Positions 11,716 to 23,412 of a DNA stretch of 64,000 nucleotides are shown one piece after another; the stretch's first letter is position 1; every line of letters starts with the position of its first letter. The DNA lies in contig NC_068558.1 in assembly GCF_022201045.2 (NCBI RefSeq), positions 48,835,501 to 48,899,500 of the forward strand. The letters run 5' to 3'. The notes under the pieces are model-generated. The model ran no database searches. It saw only the letters and a program-made list of their open reading frames with translations, and was not told the origin of the DNA. This DNA is from Citrus sinensis (Eukaryota > Streptophyta > Magnoliopsida > Sapindales > Rutaceae). A program made the translations under genes and the position numbers.

Positions 11716-12150
11716 TCAAGATTGACCGAAACAGTTGAGAAAGCAAATGACAGTAGAGCCTGTTGGACAAAACCTTTTGAGGTTGACAATTTGATCTTTG
11801 AAATTGCAGATGAAGATGGTAAGCAACGAGGCGGCGTAGAGAGCCCAGGCTGCATACTTGAACTTGTTCGAGGAATAAGGGATGGTGGTGACCAAGACCA
11901 ATGCAGTGGCAGCAACGATGATAGCACCTTTCTCTAGCAATTGGGATGCAACGGCAAACTTGTGGGCGATAAGTTTTGAAACAAACAGAAAAAGAAATGT
12001 CAGCAAGATAGCAAATGAAAGCACATAGAATGAAGGAGAAAGCTCCGAGTTAGTTTCAGCAAACAGGATAGCGATCTCAACGGATGATGAAAAGCAAAAC
12101 GCCATGATCACATTCTGCCATTCAAAGACTTGATTGGCCTCTTCGTCCAT
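11716..12150 (-). CDS. Unrecognised 144-residue multi-pass membrane protein
   Basis: A single-exon open frame starts at the ATG at 12148-12150 (MDEEANQVFEWQNVIMAF). It has three or four hydrophobic stretches, roughly residues 13-29, 40-57, 72-90 and 98-115; the second reads FYVLSFAILLTFLFLFVS. Short basic or polar loops separate them, and the tail is Cys-containing (residues about 128-141). A good TATA box (TATAAATA, 12233-12240, minus strand) lies about 80 bp before the ATG, which supports real transcription. I do not recognise a family; the spacing loosely recalls small plant membrane proteins of unknown function. It has no counterpart in the Arabidopsis order around ATI1 as I remember it, so it may be an insertion, a fast-evolving gene or a fragment of a larger one. 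No function can be assigned. Confidence 0.65.
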   Translation of the reverse strand: MDEEANQVFEWQNVIMAFCFSSSVEIAILFAETNSELSPSFYVLSFAILLTFLFLFVSKLIAHKFAVASQLLEKGAIIVAATALVLVTTIPYSSNKFKYAAWALYAASLLTIFICNFKDQIVNLKRFCPTGSTVICFLNCFGQS

Positions 12151-12232
12151 GGTGGGTTTGATTTACAGAAAAATATTTGTGTGTTAATTGTTTTGTAAAA
12201 GCAGTGTCTTAGCCATGCGATGATCATGTTGT

Positions 12233-12240
12233 TATTTATA
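12233..12240 (-). promoter_or_regulatory. TATA box of the 144-residue membrane protein gene
   Basis: The minus strand reads CTCTATAAATAACAAC, with TATAAATA about 83 bp upstream of the start codon. The position and quality are typical of plant core promoters. Confidence 0.6.
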
Positions 12241-13460
12241 GAGTGAGATGGGGTCATCGGATCTTCTTCGGTCCGAGTTTCAACAATTTGTGTCCCTATC
12301 TATGTACAGTGCATGCATGTTTATTTTAATTCAATAATGATATTTGTCAATGTTGATAACTGGGGCAAATTGTTCGGATACTAGATCGAGTTCGATTTCA
12401 TTAGAGCGTAATGAACAGTATCGGCTCCACCAATTTTTATTTCTGCTGAAGAAAAAATGAGTCTTGAAAAGTTATTCACATTCACTTTTTTTTCATGCAG
12501 AAGATGGGTCCCACGCCAACAAGGCTTTGTCGTGGTGGCTATCTATCCTCTCACCGTCTCACGAAGGCGAGAGCTGTGGCTAGAGATTTAATTTCCTCTC
12601 CCGCAGTAAATTTCCAGATTATAAATATTTGTAGATGGTATGTCATTAAAAAAAAAAAAAAAAAAAAGTGTCCTGTCCCACTCAAAAGATATTAAAAGAT
12701 TAAGTAAATATTCATTTAATCCGATCATTTGAATCAATTATCTAATTATTCTTTATATGTTTAAAAATTATTTAAAAGATCCATGTTGTATATTAATTTC
12801 TGTTAAAATCTATTCTTTATCATTTGTTTTTTCACTGGTTGCCTTGTTTTCTATTTGTCTCTATTAAAATCTATTCCTTATCATTCATTTTCTACATATT
12901 GCATGTCAAATTACACCACTATAGTTGTTGTATAAAAACAAATGATATGTCTTAGGTCCGAATTGTAGAAGCCGACTATGTGTTCATGTGTCGTGTCATG
13001 TAAAATGGCCGAACTCATCAACGGATATTAAAAATCCGATGGACTTTGCGCCCCGTCAACATTGAGTTTGATAGCGACACCAGAAAGTTTGCATTTGTTA
13101 AATTCCTTCGGATTTTATTAAATCCGCTTCGATTCCTTCAGAAACAGATAGAAAGATGCGTCCCACGCCAAATGAAAAAGGTAAAATGACTTGAATATGC
13201 TATGAAGTTTCTTGTGAAGAAAGAAATGAATCTTACCCCTCAACATCTTGGAAGCCCAACCATCGAAACAATTGCCTTTTTTTTTTTTTGATTTTTTTTG
13301 TTTTTATGGTTTCTGATTGGCAGAAAATTAGTAGGTCCTAGCTATTGTGCATGTGATTAGAGGATTCTGGCACCTTTGGAACCATTGTAAGGAGAAATTC
13401 TATAATATATTAGAGGTAATACAATCAATTGATGTATATATGACAAGTGTAATTGAATTT

Positions 13461-13717
13461 TAGGGGAATAATCGAACCCAATCTAAAAATTTTGGGTTTA
13501 GATCGGATGTGGATGAAAACTTTAACCTGATTGGGTTGGATTTTGGCCAACCCAATTGGATCAGATCGTGATTGAATCATATCGACTTGAAACACCATGA
13601 ACACACAAGCTATCTATGAATTGAACTCAGATTGCTTTTTTTTTTTCCAACCCGATTAACTCAAAACTCGATCAAGTTGATCCAATCCCTATCCAAACCT
13701 GTATTTGCCTACCCCTA
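13461..13717. mobile_element. hAT-like MITE (257 bp) with perfect 8-bp target duplication
   Basis: The element starts TAGGGGAATAATCG and ends GCCTACCCCTA. The perfect 8-bp direct repeat TTGAATTT lies at 13453-13460 and 13718-13725. TAGGGG...CCCCTA ends and an 8-bp duplication are hAT hallmarks. The interior is rich in GGGTT/AACCC words (for example GATTGGGTTGGATTTTGG). There is no open frame. The larger element at 34,916-35,529 has the same type of ends. Confidence 0.88.
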
Positions 13718-14109
13718 TTGAATTTAATATAACAACCACTTGCATGATATATTTTTCAAAATAAATGCAAATATGTCATAGTAAAATTTACTTGTTGTAT
13801 GACTAACATGATACTTCTGATGTATTATAAAATTTCTTCCTTGCGAGGGACCCTAATTTTTTTCTTTTTGTGCCTTTAATCTTCACATTAGGATGTTTTG
13901 TTTTCATCTGACAATTACCCACATTATTGTACATAGAACAAATTGTGGACGGTCTGAGGAATTTCTACAAGTCCTCAAAATCAAAATCGGATGATGTCGA
14001 AAAGGATTTTTAGCCAAAATTGAATTGGTTGTGTAATAGCAGACGATATATACACGAGCCTAAGATCCATCGCCATCAGAAATTAAAATAATGGAATTGG
14101 GCTGTTAAA

Positions 14110-14852
14110 TAGAAATGGCCAACGAGCCAGGCCGACATAAAAGAAGGTCCATGTGTGCTCATGCTCGTGTCGTGCTCACCATTTTCTTTGTGTTGTCTTG
14201 TGTTGTGCCTTTTTTTTTTCTTAGGCTCAATTCGACACACGTGTCATGCCCACGCGTGCTTGCCATCGATCGTGCCATACCTTGCCTATGGAAAAAACAC
14301 GACAAACTTTTAAAAATTTTTTTTTTAAGAGAGCATGCCAAGTTGTTGGCATACATTTTTTCAAGGCTATGTACATTTTTTGAGTTCATGTTGATAAGGT
14401 GAAAAAACCCAAGCCTATTAATAATAATCAAGTTATTATAATCAATAATGAATTAAAAAAATGAATATTTCAAAACAAAATAATAAATAAAGAAAATAAA
14501 GCAAATAAAAATTTAAAGATTTAATTCTTTAGTATTGCATTCTCTAATTCAAGCACTATAATTAATTAATTAACACTTCAAAGAGAGTTTAGTGTTATAA
14601 TTTTAAGTTTATTATTCATTATTGATATATGAATTAGGGATTTAAGCTTTCTTTTTCTTTTTTTCTATTATTTTTAATTTTAATTTATTATTCTAATTTA
14701 TAAATTTATTTTGTTCAAAAAATAAAGGGCTTGGATTAGGCACATACTTTTTTTTTTTTAAACTCTTGTCCAAACTCTTATGTGAGAGGTTTGGGCTAAA
14801 ACTTATGAGAATGAGTCGGGCCGGGTTGGGCCGAGTTTTTTTGGCATCTCTA
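14110..14852. mobile_element. Degenerate hAT-like element
   Basis: The left end TAGAAATGGCCAACGAGCC and the complement of the right end, TAGAGATGCC followed by CTCGGCCCAACCCGGCCCG, form imperfect inverted ends of a type common in plants. The flanking 8-mers (CTGTTAAA and ATGGAGAA) do not match, so the target duplication is lost or the ends are mis-set. The internal open frames are GC-skewed accidents rather than genes. Confidence 0.45.
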
Positions 14853-14992
14853 ATGGAGAAAGAGAAAATAAGGTTAGTTTAATAACAAAAGATTAATTAA
14901 AAAGACCTTATGAGAGGAAATTAGTAGGTTTCTTAAATCTCCACACCTTAAGCAAATTGTATTGATGTTAAAAGACAGGGGTAAAATAAAAT

Positions 14993-15956
14993 GGTAATTT
15001 TTTACCTACCCCAAATGAATTGAAATTCTACATCCCACACCTAGTAAAATTGACTCGTTGGACTGCGCCTCCAATTCCATTATTTTCTCAATTATGTTTA
15101 ACGGTATAGGGGTAAAATTAGAAGTTCACACCTTAAATTAGTTTTAATGGAAATTCTCTTTATTTATTTCTTTTTTATTTCTTCCTTTCCCTTTTCTTTT
15201 CTTTTTCTTTCTATTTTTCTTCCCCTTTGTCTTCGCCGTTTCTTTTTCTTCTTCTTTGTTTTTTCTCCTTCTTCTTTTCCATTCTTTAGGTTTAGTATTA
15301 TAGGTTTAGGGTTTCATTAGTTATTTGGGTTTTTTTTGAATTATGATTAATGGGTTTGTATTTTGAAACCCTAAATCAAGTAATTAAAATTAAATGCATC
15401 AAATAATGATTAATTTTGCAGATAAGGTTGAAGAGCATGATGATGGATAAGGATTTTGTGGTGATGAAAATAGTCATGAAAGGGACTGAATTTAATTGTG
15501 ATTCAAATTACATTGAATGTGTTGTGATTTTTTTAAATTTTTTTATTATTTGTTGCCAGATTTTTATGTGAATAACAATATCTTCCTCTGTTAATTTTTT
15601 TTGGTGACCTTGTATTTTATAAGTTGATAATTTTTTTTTTTTGGGTATATAATAACGATGACAATCTACATGAAACATGAAGTTTTTTTTTATTGAAATT
15701 AAAATAAAATCCTTTACTTAAAAAGAAATCAGTAGCTAAACTCGTTAAAAATAGAGACAAAGAAGGGGCATTTTTGAGTAATTGAACTTATTTGAATTCA
15801 AATAAAGGGGCATTTTTGTCATTAAATCAAAACTCAGACGGAGCCGTTAAAAATAACTAGAAAACTAACAGAATTGAGGGCGCAGTGTAATGGTTCAATT
15901 TTACTGGGTGCGGGTTGAAAAATATCAATTCATTTGGGGTATGATTAAAAATTACC
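14993..15956. mobile_element. Mutator-like MITE (~0.96 kb) just upstream of ORC5
   Basis: The left end GGTAATTTTTTACCTACCCC and the complement of the right end (GGGTAATTTTTAATCATACCCC) stay similar for about 95 bp through CCAAATGAATTGA and AGTAAAATTGA. ATAAAAT is repeated directly on each side (ending 14992, starting 15957). The outermost bases match the MITE at 2,759. The interior holds a CT-rich tract and no coding capacity. Its right end lies about 100 bp from the ORC5 E2F-type site. Confidence 0.78.
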
Positions 15957-16057
15957 CATAAAATATTACAGCACAGCTCGCTGCGCGCGTTGCATTTGCG
16001 GGCATCAGCATCACCACTAGATTCCACACACAGCTAACCACAACTGATTGCAGCTTC

Positions 16058-16067
16058 TTGGCGGGAA
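16058..16067 (+). promoter_or_regulatory. E2F-type site upstream of ORC5
   Basis: TTGGCGGGAA lies inside CTTCTTGGCGGGAAGAATTT and fits the plant E2F consensus (TTTSSCGS or its complement). It lies about 560 bp before the ORC5 start codon but probably close to the transcription start, because a 5'-UTR intron (about 16,220-16,612) appears to separate the leader from the coding exon. Known: plant ORC genes are commonly E2F-regulated at G1/S. Its function here is inferred. Confidence 0.7.
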
Positions 16068-16624
16068 GAATTTTGTCCCAATTTCTTTTCTCCAATCTCG
16101 GCACCTCCCATTAGGGTTTTTCTGATTGACAAAATCTCTTCAATTTCTTACTTGAACGGCAACTTCTCCTATCTAAATCATTATCGCTTGCTTAAAATCC
16201 TGGAATAAATTAGCGGAGAAGGGTAAGTTGGCGGCAATAATGTTTTTTTTTTCTCCGCATTCACATCTAGTTCGTAATTTGTATTTGCTTAAATTTACCT
16301 CATAAAATATAATTGATTTAAAAGCGATTTGACGCGCTTCCCCGAAGCTAGACACTTTACCAGCAGGCCGGTTGAATGGTTCGTAGCTGTTTTTGATCCC
16401 TCCGATCCAGTTCTTTGACTGAATTAACCCTGTAGCCGTGCGAGGAGGGTCGCTGGCGTTTTGTGTTAGTTCGCTAATTTTGTTAATGAATCTCATCTTT
16501 TAAATTTTTGACTGTCTTTGTCTCCAATGTTGTTATTGTTCTGAATTAATTAATTTTTTTTTAAAAATTTTAGCTCATAGATGATTTTTTTTTTGTTTTC
16601 CTTTATTGGCCAGAAAATAAAGTA

Positions 16625-19167
16625 ATGGCTAGAGAGAAAGAAGAAAGCATGCAAGTTAGTAGAAGAGCAACAAGGTCATCCACATTCAGTGCTAATAACA
16701 ATGGTATTGAATTAGGGAAACCAAATGATTCCTACATACCAACACTTGGTGACTTGGTGTTTGGACAAGAACCCATTAGCCTAGATGATTTATTATCTCG
16801 TTTTCCTGGTAGACGTGTTCAAATTCTTGAGTTATTGCGCCTTTTGGGAACTTTAAATTCCTCAATGCCTCCTTTGTTTGTCTATGGAAGTGCTTCTACT
16901 GGAAAAACTAGTATTATTATCCAGGTATTTAGACATCTCAGCCGCCCTTTTGTTTATACAAGCTGTCTTTCATGTTATAGTCCGCGGATCTTGTTTGAGT
17001 CTATCTTGAATCAGCTATTGCTTCATAAAAAGAATGCATTTAATGGTTATTCGAGTGCAAAGAGATGTGAAAAGCCATCTGATTTTGTTATTTTTGTTCG
17101 TGAGGCATTGATAAATGTCATAGATAGTCTAAAGGAGAATGCAGAGAAAACGAGTACAAGTAAGTTGAAGGGACAGGTTAATGGAAAGATGATCTACTTG
17201 ATTTTTGATAATTTTGAGCTTGTTAGAGAGTGGGATAAAAGTTCTAGTATATTACCTTTTCTGTTTGGTCTGTCTGATATTCTGAAGATGCCTGAGGTGG
17301 GTATGATCTTTATCAGCAGCACCTCACCTGATACGTATCACTCGAATACTGGTTATGTAGCTCCCATCCATGTTTATTTTCCTGAATGCACAGAAGATGA
17401 TCTTCGTCAAATTTTTATGAGAAATCAAGCAAATCAAAAGCTTTATTCCTCCTTTCTTGAGTAAGAATTTAAACTGTTATTTGTTCTCATTGCTGCCCAA
17501 TGATCTTTTGCTTTATATATTCCAATCTCTCATTTCTTTTTTTTCCTTTTAAACAGTATTGTGCTGAGACCGTTCTGTAGAATTACTAAACGAGTGGATG
17601 AATTATCTACTGCATTTTCGTTGTTATTTAAAAGATATTGCGAACCCTTAAGTGACTTGGGAGTTTTACCCAATGGAGAGATGAAGAGAAGACTGTTTAG
17701 TCATCTTCAGCCGCATATTGCTCCTTCTTTGAATGAGATATTCAGGGTTGCGTCTCAACCGTGCCTTGAATGTGGAGTCAATCAGGAGACCAGAAGAAAA
17801 GGAGGTGCTAGGAAATCAGTGGGTTCCGGAGATCTTGATGATATAGGCTTCCATATGTCTACTTCGGCAAAGTATCTCCTCGTTTCAGCATTCCTTGCTT
17901 CAAGAAACCCTGCCACATTGGATGCTTCACTTTTTGATACAACTGGGGTTTCTGATAGTCGCAAACGAAAAAGGAAGTGAGTGCTTTGACAATCTGTTCT
18001 AAATCTGTGTCATATTAACTCTACTATCAAGCTGTGATGCTACTTATTCATGTGTTAGGATGCACTAGTACTTTTATTTCACTCTTGGTTCTTTCTTCAT
18101 AACAGTTTTGATTTAAGATTTAGTATTTTTCTGTTTTTCCTTTCACCACACATTGGATTTCTTTTGAATCAAAATTTTATCCAAAAATACTCATCACAAT
18201 ATATCAAGTGTTTGTTATTGGTAGAAAGAAACATATTGAATTATTTACCCATCAATCTGGTTTTGCTGTCACCTCAATGAATCGATTATGGTATACTACT
18301 GGTTAGTTCTTTCCTTGGGAATAAGTGGAGTTAGAGTACAGTTTATAGTTACTGGCCTTATTGTGCTTGTCCGTTTATTGATCTTGTCTGGAATAGATGA
18401 TCAATTGCTATGACCTGCCAATGTCTGACTCCACCAATGAACTGATATCGGTAATTTGGTAATGACTGATTTGAACGCTTTTGTTTTTCTGGGCAATTGC
18501 TTTTCCTTGTAAGTGTTGGATATAAGATGTGGCTTTTATTTGCTTTATGTAAATGAATGCTTTGGAGTTGGTAAAAATGATTTTCTACTCGATAATAGCA
18601 TTATTTAGGTACTCTTCTCTTGACACTGTTGATATGATTATGCCCTGCCGCAAATTGTGCTTTGCTCTCTATTACTAAATTTATCTTCCTGATTGATTAC
18701 TTCCCGCACAGGGCCTCTGAAAAATCATTGGAGCAAAAGGAAGCAGCAGAACAGGAGTTACTTATGAAAGGGCCCGGAACTTTCTCTTTAGAGAGGTTAT
18801 TAGCCATATTCCAATGCATTACATCAGTAGGTGAAGAGGAAGAAGGAAATGACGGGTTAAGAGTTGATGAAGGGAGTAATGCACTCATGTCTGATATTCT
18901 ACTGCAATTAACCAGTCTCTGCAACAGTAATTTTATTGTCAAAGGAGGAAGCTGCCCTTTAGAGGGTTCAACTCGGTATCGCTCTACACTATCTGAAGAT
19001 TTGGCTATTAAGGTAAGTAGAGAAAAAATGAAAGCTCATACTAAACTTTCTTTTAGGAATGTAATTTAATGCCACCGTGTATAATTCCATCTATGTATTG
19101 TCTTGGATGGTTATAGGTTGCAAGGAGCATTAAGTTCCCTTTGTCAAAGTACTTGTACAGAAGATAA
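16625..19167 (+). CDS. ORC5: Origin recognition complex subunit 5
   Basis: Four coding exons, 16625-17460, 17557-17976, 18712-19012 and 19117-19167, encode 535 residues. The P-loop G88-S-A-S-T-G-K94-T95 and Walker B strand IYLIFD195-N form an AAA+ ATPase core within residues 1-278. The C-terminal half, with the YLLVSAFLASRNPATLD segment, a basic patch (RKRKRK) and KFPLSKYLYRR at the end, is the ORC5 C-terminal region. Known: ORC5 binds ATP within the six-subunit complex that loads MCM helicase at replication origins in the nucleus. The length matches plant ORC5. The second Walker B residue is Asn, not the Glu used for hydrolysis, which fits ORC5 being an ATP binder rather than a hydrolysing subunit. 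The Arabidopsis gene (At4g29910 as I recall) is not near CYP86A/ATI, so its position here is notable. Confidence 0.96.
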
Positions 19168-20530
19168 TCAGTGATGTGAAGAACTACTCCAAACCAACTG
19201 ATTTCCATCAAGTTAGATGAGTTGCGCCCTCAAAGGAACCGAGAATAAAGATATCTTAAACCAAAATAAAACTTCTGGACAGTCAATGATTGTATCTTCC
19301 TGCTGTAGTTGATTGGGGACATGATTGAACTAAAATCTTTTTTTCCCCTTGTTGTGGCAAAATATGATAGTGTTGGTAGCAATTTCTAAGTTTCTATCAC
19401 GAATGGTTTACCATGCTATGTCTAGATTATTTGATTTAGTGCTTGTATTTGTAGTAAATGTGTTCGGCCAGTGCCCAGTGGGCAAGTGGCAACGGCCACC
19501 CGCAACTGAACTTGATGGCACGGAATGCCCCTGTTATTTAGCTTTTTCAATTATCATGAACCAAATGATATGGTATCCCAATAAATAATTTACCCTTTTT
19601 CAAGTATCAAGAACTTGATATATCTACTACAAATTCAATTATCTTCTGTTAACATTTTTAGCTAAATGTTTGTTTGAATGAACTATCTCACACCACTGGA
19701 AATATGAAATTTAAAATCCGATCACCTATTTATCAATGAGCTGATTTTACGCGTAAGTATTTGTTATTTAAAACATATTCAAACTATGAAGAAAGAAAGT
19801 AAATGCTGTGTGGTTGGTGTCTAGGTGACCAAAATTAATTCAAGATTTTAAAGAGAGATTAATAAACATAATATTGTCAACACAATATATATATGTATAT
19901 ATATATATCAAGAGTAAGGAAATAGGGTCACGGCACGATTCTCATTTCGTAATCATTCAATATGGGAATTGAGGGATCAGGAAACAAAGGGGCCCATGAC
20001 AGCTCATTGATCCACTTTTCAGAAATTGTAATGGTCAAAATGAAAATGGTACGAGTGATGAGCTCTAGGGCATTTGTTCGAATCCCCGGGAATGTACTCT
20101 TCGTATATAGCTCATCTCTCAGTTAAGAATTGGATTGGAGTAGATATTTCGTTTTTTTTTTTTAATTATTAATGAGAACAAATTGTGAGTAGAGTAGATA
20201 TTTTTCTAACATTTTTAGTATATAATTTTGACTTATATTATAATAGGCTTGATCTAGGATAGTCTCAGTAAATTTATAATATGAATATTTTTAAACTTCC
20301 GATTGCAACTTATGCGTTAAAAAAAAAAATGGTGCGGTCAATTTTCCAGAAATGTGAGCTTTAGGGATCATTTTATCTTTTTAAAAAAATTTTAATTAAA
20401 AAAAACTCCATCGACTCGTGAAAATGATTTAAAACTGACAATTTAATTGTCAACCAATCTCAACATTTGTAAATTCCAGTAAGGAAATTTTATAACCTTA
20501 CATTACATATTACATATTAAAGAAAGGGTG

Positions 20531-20673
20531 TTGTTAAGTTATATTATAATGTAACTTACATTAACTCAAAAGGTGTAATTAATGACTTAAAAATAATTTA
20601 ATTGATTCTAATTTTAGATCACTAATTATATTTTAATAATTGATGTAAGTTACATCATAATGTAACTTAACAA
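20531..20673. mobile_element. Small inverted-repeat element (~143 bp)
   Basis: The left arm TTGTTAAGTTATATTATAAT continues with GTAACTTACAT, and the complement of the right arm reads TTGTTAAGTTACATTATGAT with the same continuation. The arms match over about 33 bp with few differences. No clear target duplication was found (flanks GGTG and GTTC). It is probably a short MITE of undetermined superfamily. Confidence 0.6.
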
Positions 20674-22680
20674 GTTCCCAAAAAAAATTAACAAACCAAC
20701 CAGCAAATTTTCACCGCATTCCACAGCTCCTCTTTTAACTAAACCGTACGCAGCCTAAGTAGTATTGTATATCTTAATTCTTAAAGCTGCAGTGTTATGA
20801 TTATCCTTAAAACAAACAAATACCAATTAGAGCACAAAGAATCAATTTAATTTGATGGTGACACAATTCAAATATGTCATTACCTGATTGTTTTTGTCAA
20901 ATTGTTTCTCATACGCCACAAGAGTCCGACCCATTCTCGTCTTGATTTCGAAGTCCTAACTGCCCAAACTATATTTATCAGTCCACCTAAATCAGCCAAC
21001 TCGGAACCATTTGCCTTAAATTGTTTCCTTATATTATAAAATCCAAGCCATTCATTTATTGGAAAAGGAGCTTTGATTTGAGAATAAAAAAATAGACAAC
21101 ACAAACTTGATTGCAAAATTTTGTTGATGGAGTAAAAAAAAAAAAAAAAACCTATTCCTAAAAGGGTTACTGATTTATTGTATGATGCATTAATCCACAA
21201 TGTTTTAAGGTAGTGATTGTGTGGTTCTGTTCTACAAGTGAATTAATTGGGGCAAGAGAATTTTTATCCTAATTATATTAGTAAGTTGTAATTGTAGTAG
21301 TAGTAGTAGTAATAATAATAATAATAATAGTAATGATCCATAAATTTTCATTAGAATTGCTTTGTAGTGTATGAGAAGAACCAAAGTTGGAATCTCTTGC
21401 TTTCATTATGCTGTTTTTGTCGCCACAGCTTTATAATGATAAAGACATCATCAATCCATTTTAACCCCCCTTTTCTGCTGAAATATTAGACTCAATTGGA
21501 TGCTTGAATATCATAAGCCTAATTAAAGTGAGTGGTGAATGGTTTATGTGATAAGCTCGTATAAATTAAGAGATAACACTTAAGATATATATAAATGGTG
21601 AGATATCCTAAAATTCCACATAAACGCAAAGGGGGCAGCCAAAATGTTGACCCTAGAAATAATAATATAAATATAATGCGGGTGTTTAATGCGCTCACCA
21701 AACTAATCAGTCGGTCCCCCTCTTATATTTAAGTGATTGATCTCAATTCTCAACTTCTGTACGAAGGCTTGCAATGAGCACCAGCACATGACGATAAGAG
21801 TCAACAATTCTGATCTTGCTGATGTTACCAATTTACTCTTTTTAACTTTTTGATCGATTAAATTAATTAAATTTCAGACGACTTTAGCATGGAATGCGTG
21901 TCATATTTTGCATTATAATCAAAGGCTAAGATACGTATGAATGAAATGCTACCCTCAAATTTAATTGCCATGATACGAGTGAATCTATGACAAAAATTAT
22001 TTGCTGAAGGAAACTAATTGGCGGAATATATGTTCACTTCCTTTGAAGATGCACAAGCAGAAACCTTGACATTGTGCGCAGTAGGTTGAAGTTTCAACAA
22101 ATAAAATTACTGTTTATACTTCAGTCATAATCACGTGGACTTTCTATATCTATCATCGAATTGCATGAGATTAATAAGTATCAAAATTAAGTTAAAATAG
22201 CCTTGCATATGGTTAATTTTTTTACAAAGTTCCAATAGCTTTCGTGTGTTTGATGGAATGAGATAATTTTACACGTTATCCTGTAAACAAAGTTGTAAGC
22301 ATATCATAGTTCATATTGTATAAGCAAGAGAAATTATTCAAGTCAAATTGTTAAAAGAATGACAAAATAAGAAGACAAAAGAACAAAAACATCAATTAAG
22401 TATCAAAATCTGGAGTGCTGATGACATAAACATTTGTCGTCAATTAATCGTTAGGCATCTGCATGCCTTCAGGTTTGTGCCAATGCACGTCTATATATAT
22501 ATATATATATGATATCTACATTTGACTTTTGTTCATGGCAGCAGGGGGCGCCTCGGGGCACATTTTTTCATATCGTAACAGGTATTAAAATACCCCAAGA
22601 GTCAACTCAACACCGCTCGATGATTCTGAAGAATTGTTTTTACAGGCTTTGCTTGCAGAAATTTTTTTATTATTTTGAAA

Positions 22681-22708
22681 AAAAAAAAGAGGGGGGGGGG
22701 GGGGGGGG
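22681..22708 (+). repeat. Poly-A then 18-base poly-G purine tract
   Basis: A run of about nine A (beginning just before 22681) followed by GA is joined to 18 consecutive G (22691-22708). Long unbroken G runs are rare in this AT-rich DNA. The tract could form a G-quadruplex or triplex, or reflect slippage, and its length should be treated as uncertain in any assembly. Confidence 0.7.
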
Positions 22709-23177
22709 CGATAGAAGCATTATCAAAAATATGTCACGGAGCGGAGAAGAGAGTTAATAAATTGTTGATGAGTTGCTCACCGAACCCTAACCAAAAGTCC
22801 CACATGACGAACCGCGTTTTCATTTAAGACACTTGGTATCAAAGACTCAAATTGAAGTATATATGATAACTTAGCAAAGTTAAAAATATGGTTCACCCAT
22901 AATGAACCCCAAATTAAAAGCAGACTGTACATGTTGTATTATTGTATGAGCATATGAGTATGAAGATGAAGATCCCTTATTATTATTACTGTCTGTTATT
23001 CTTTTCGAGCAGGCCGTGTTATGTTAAATTGTTAATCATCATATTATCTTCTTTTTTGAGTCTGCTCTGCGTGTCTTACTTCCTCAACTAAACTCATTTA
23101 ATTCCCCACCTTCATTCAATGCTATCTGTTGCAGTGGTAAGGTAAAGTCTCTCTCTTAATTTCTTAATTTCCTGCAA

Positions 23178-23198
23178 AGAGAGAGAGAGAGAGAGAGG
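23178..23198 (+). repeat. GA microsatellite in the CYP86A upstream region
   Basis: About ten consecutive AG/GA units lie about 480 bp upstream of the CYP86A start codon. GA repeats are common in plant promoters and leaders; no specific role can be shown. Confidence 0.7.
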
Positions 23199-23412
23199 GA
23201 GTAGCTCATTTTAATTTTATACATATATTGAGGTACTTCTTTGACAGAAAATTTCTATGGGAGAAGTGGAAAAAGTATGGCTGTTTTTACCATAAAAAAA
23301 AGTCTCAACGAACTCCTCCCAGGGCATTTATGATTTGCTCGCTATTACAATTCAAGACAACAGTCTGGCCTCCCTGGCCTTCATTATTATTGCTTCTCTT
23401 TCATTTTTCACC

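Larger units (their letters stand above)
12151..16057. other. Intergenic stretch occupied mainly by transposon remnants
   Basis: No gene is visible. The stretch holds two hAT-like elements and one Mutator-like element, listed separately. Two short segments near 12,505 and 13,155 share AGATG(G/C)GTCCCACGCCAA, a small dispersed duplication. The pyrimidine-rich tract at about 15,160-15,280 lies inside the large MITE. Confidence 0.5.

Noticed and set aside
12505-13180. Pair of short similar words (AGATGGGTCCCACGCCAA) as a repeat family
   Set aside because: Too short to separate from chance or an old local duplication.
14115-14431. About 95-codon frames on both strands with basic, GC-rich composition
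   Set aside because: They lie inside a degenerate hAT-like element and overlap each other on opposite strands.
20040-20130. tRNA gene or SINE with B-box GTTCGAATCCCC
   Set aside because: No matching A-box at the right distance and no cloverleaf; at most a fragment.
20880-21200. 106-codon minus-strand frame with aromatic-rich stretch
   Set aside because: Crosses a poly-A run, no promoter or family resemblance, low-complexity content.
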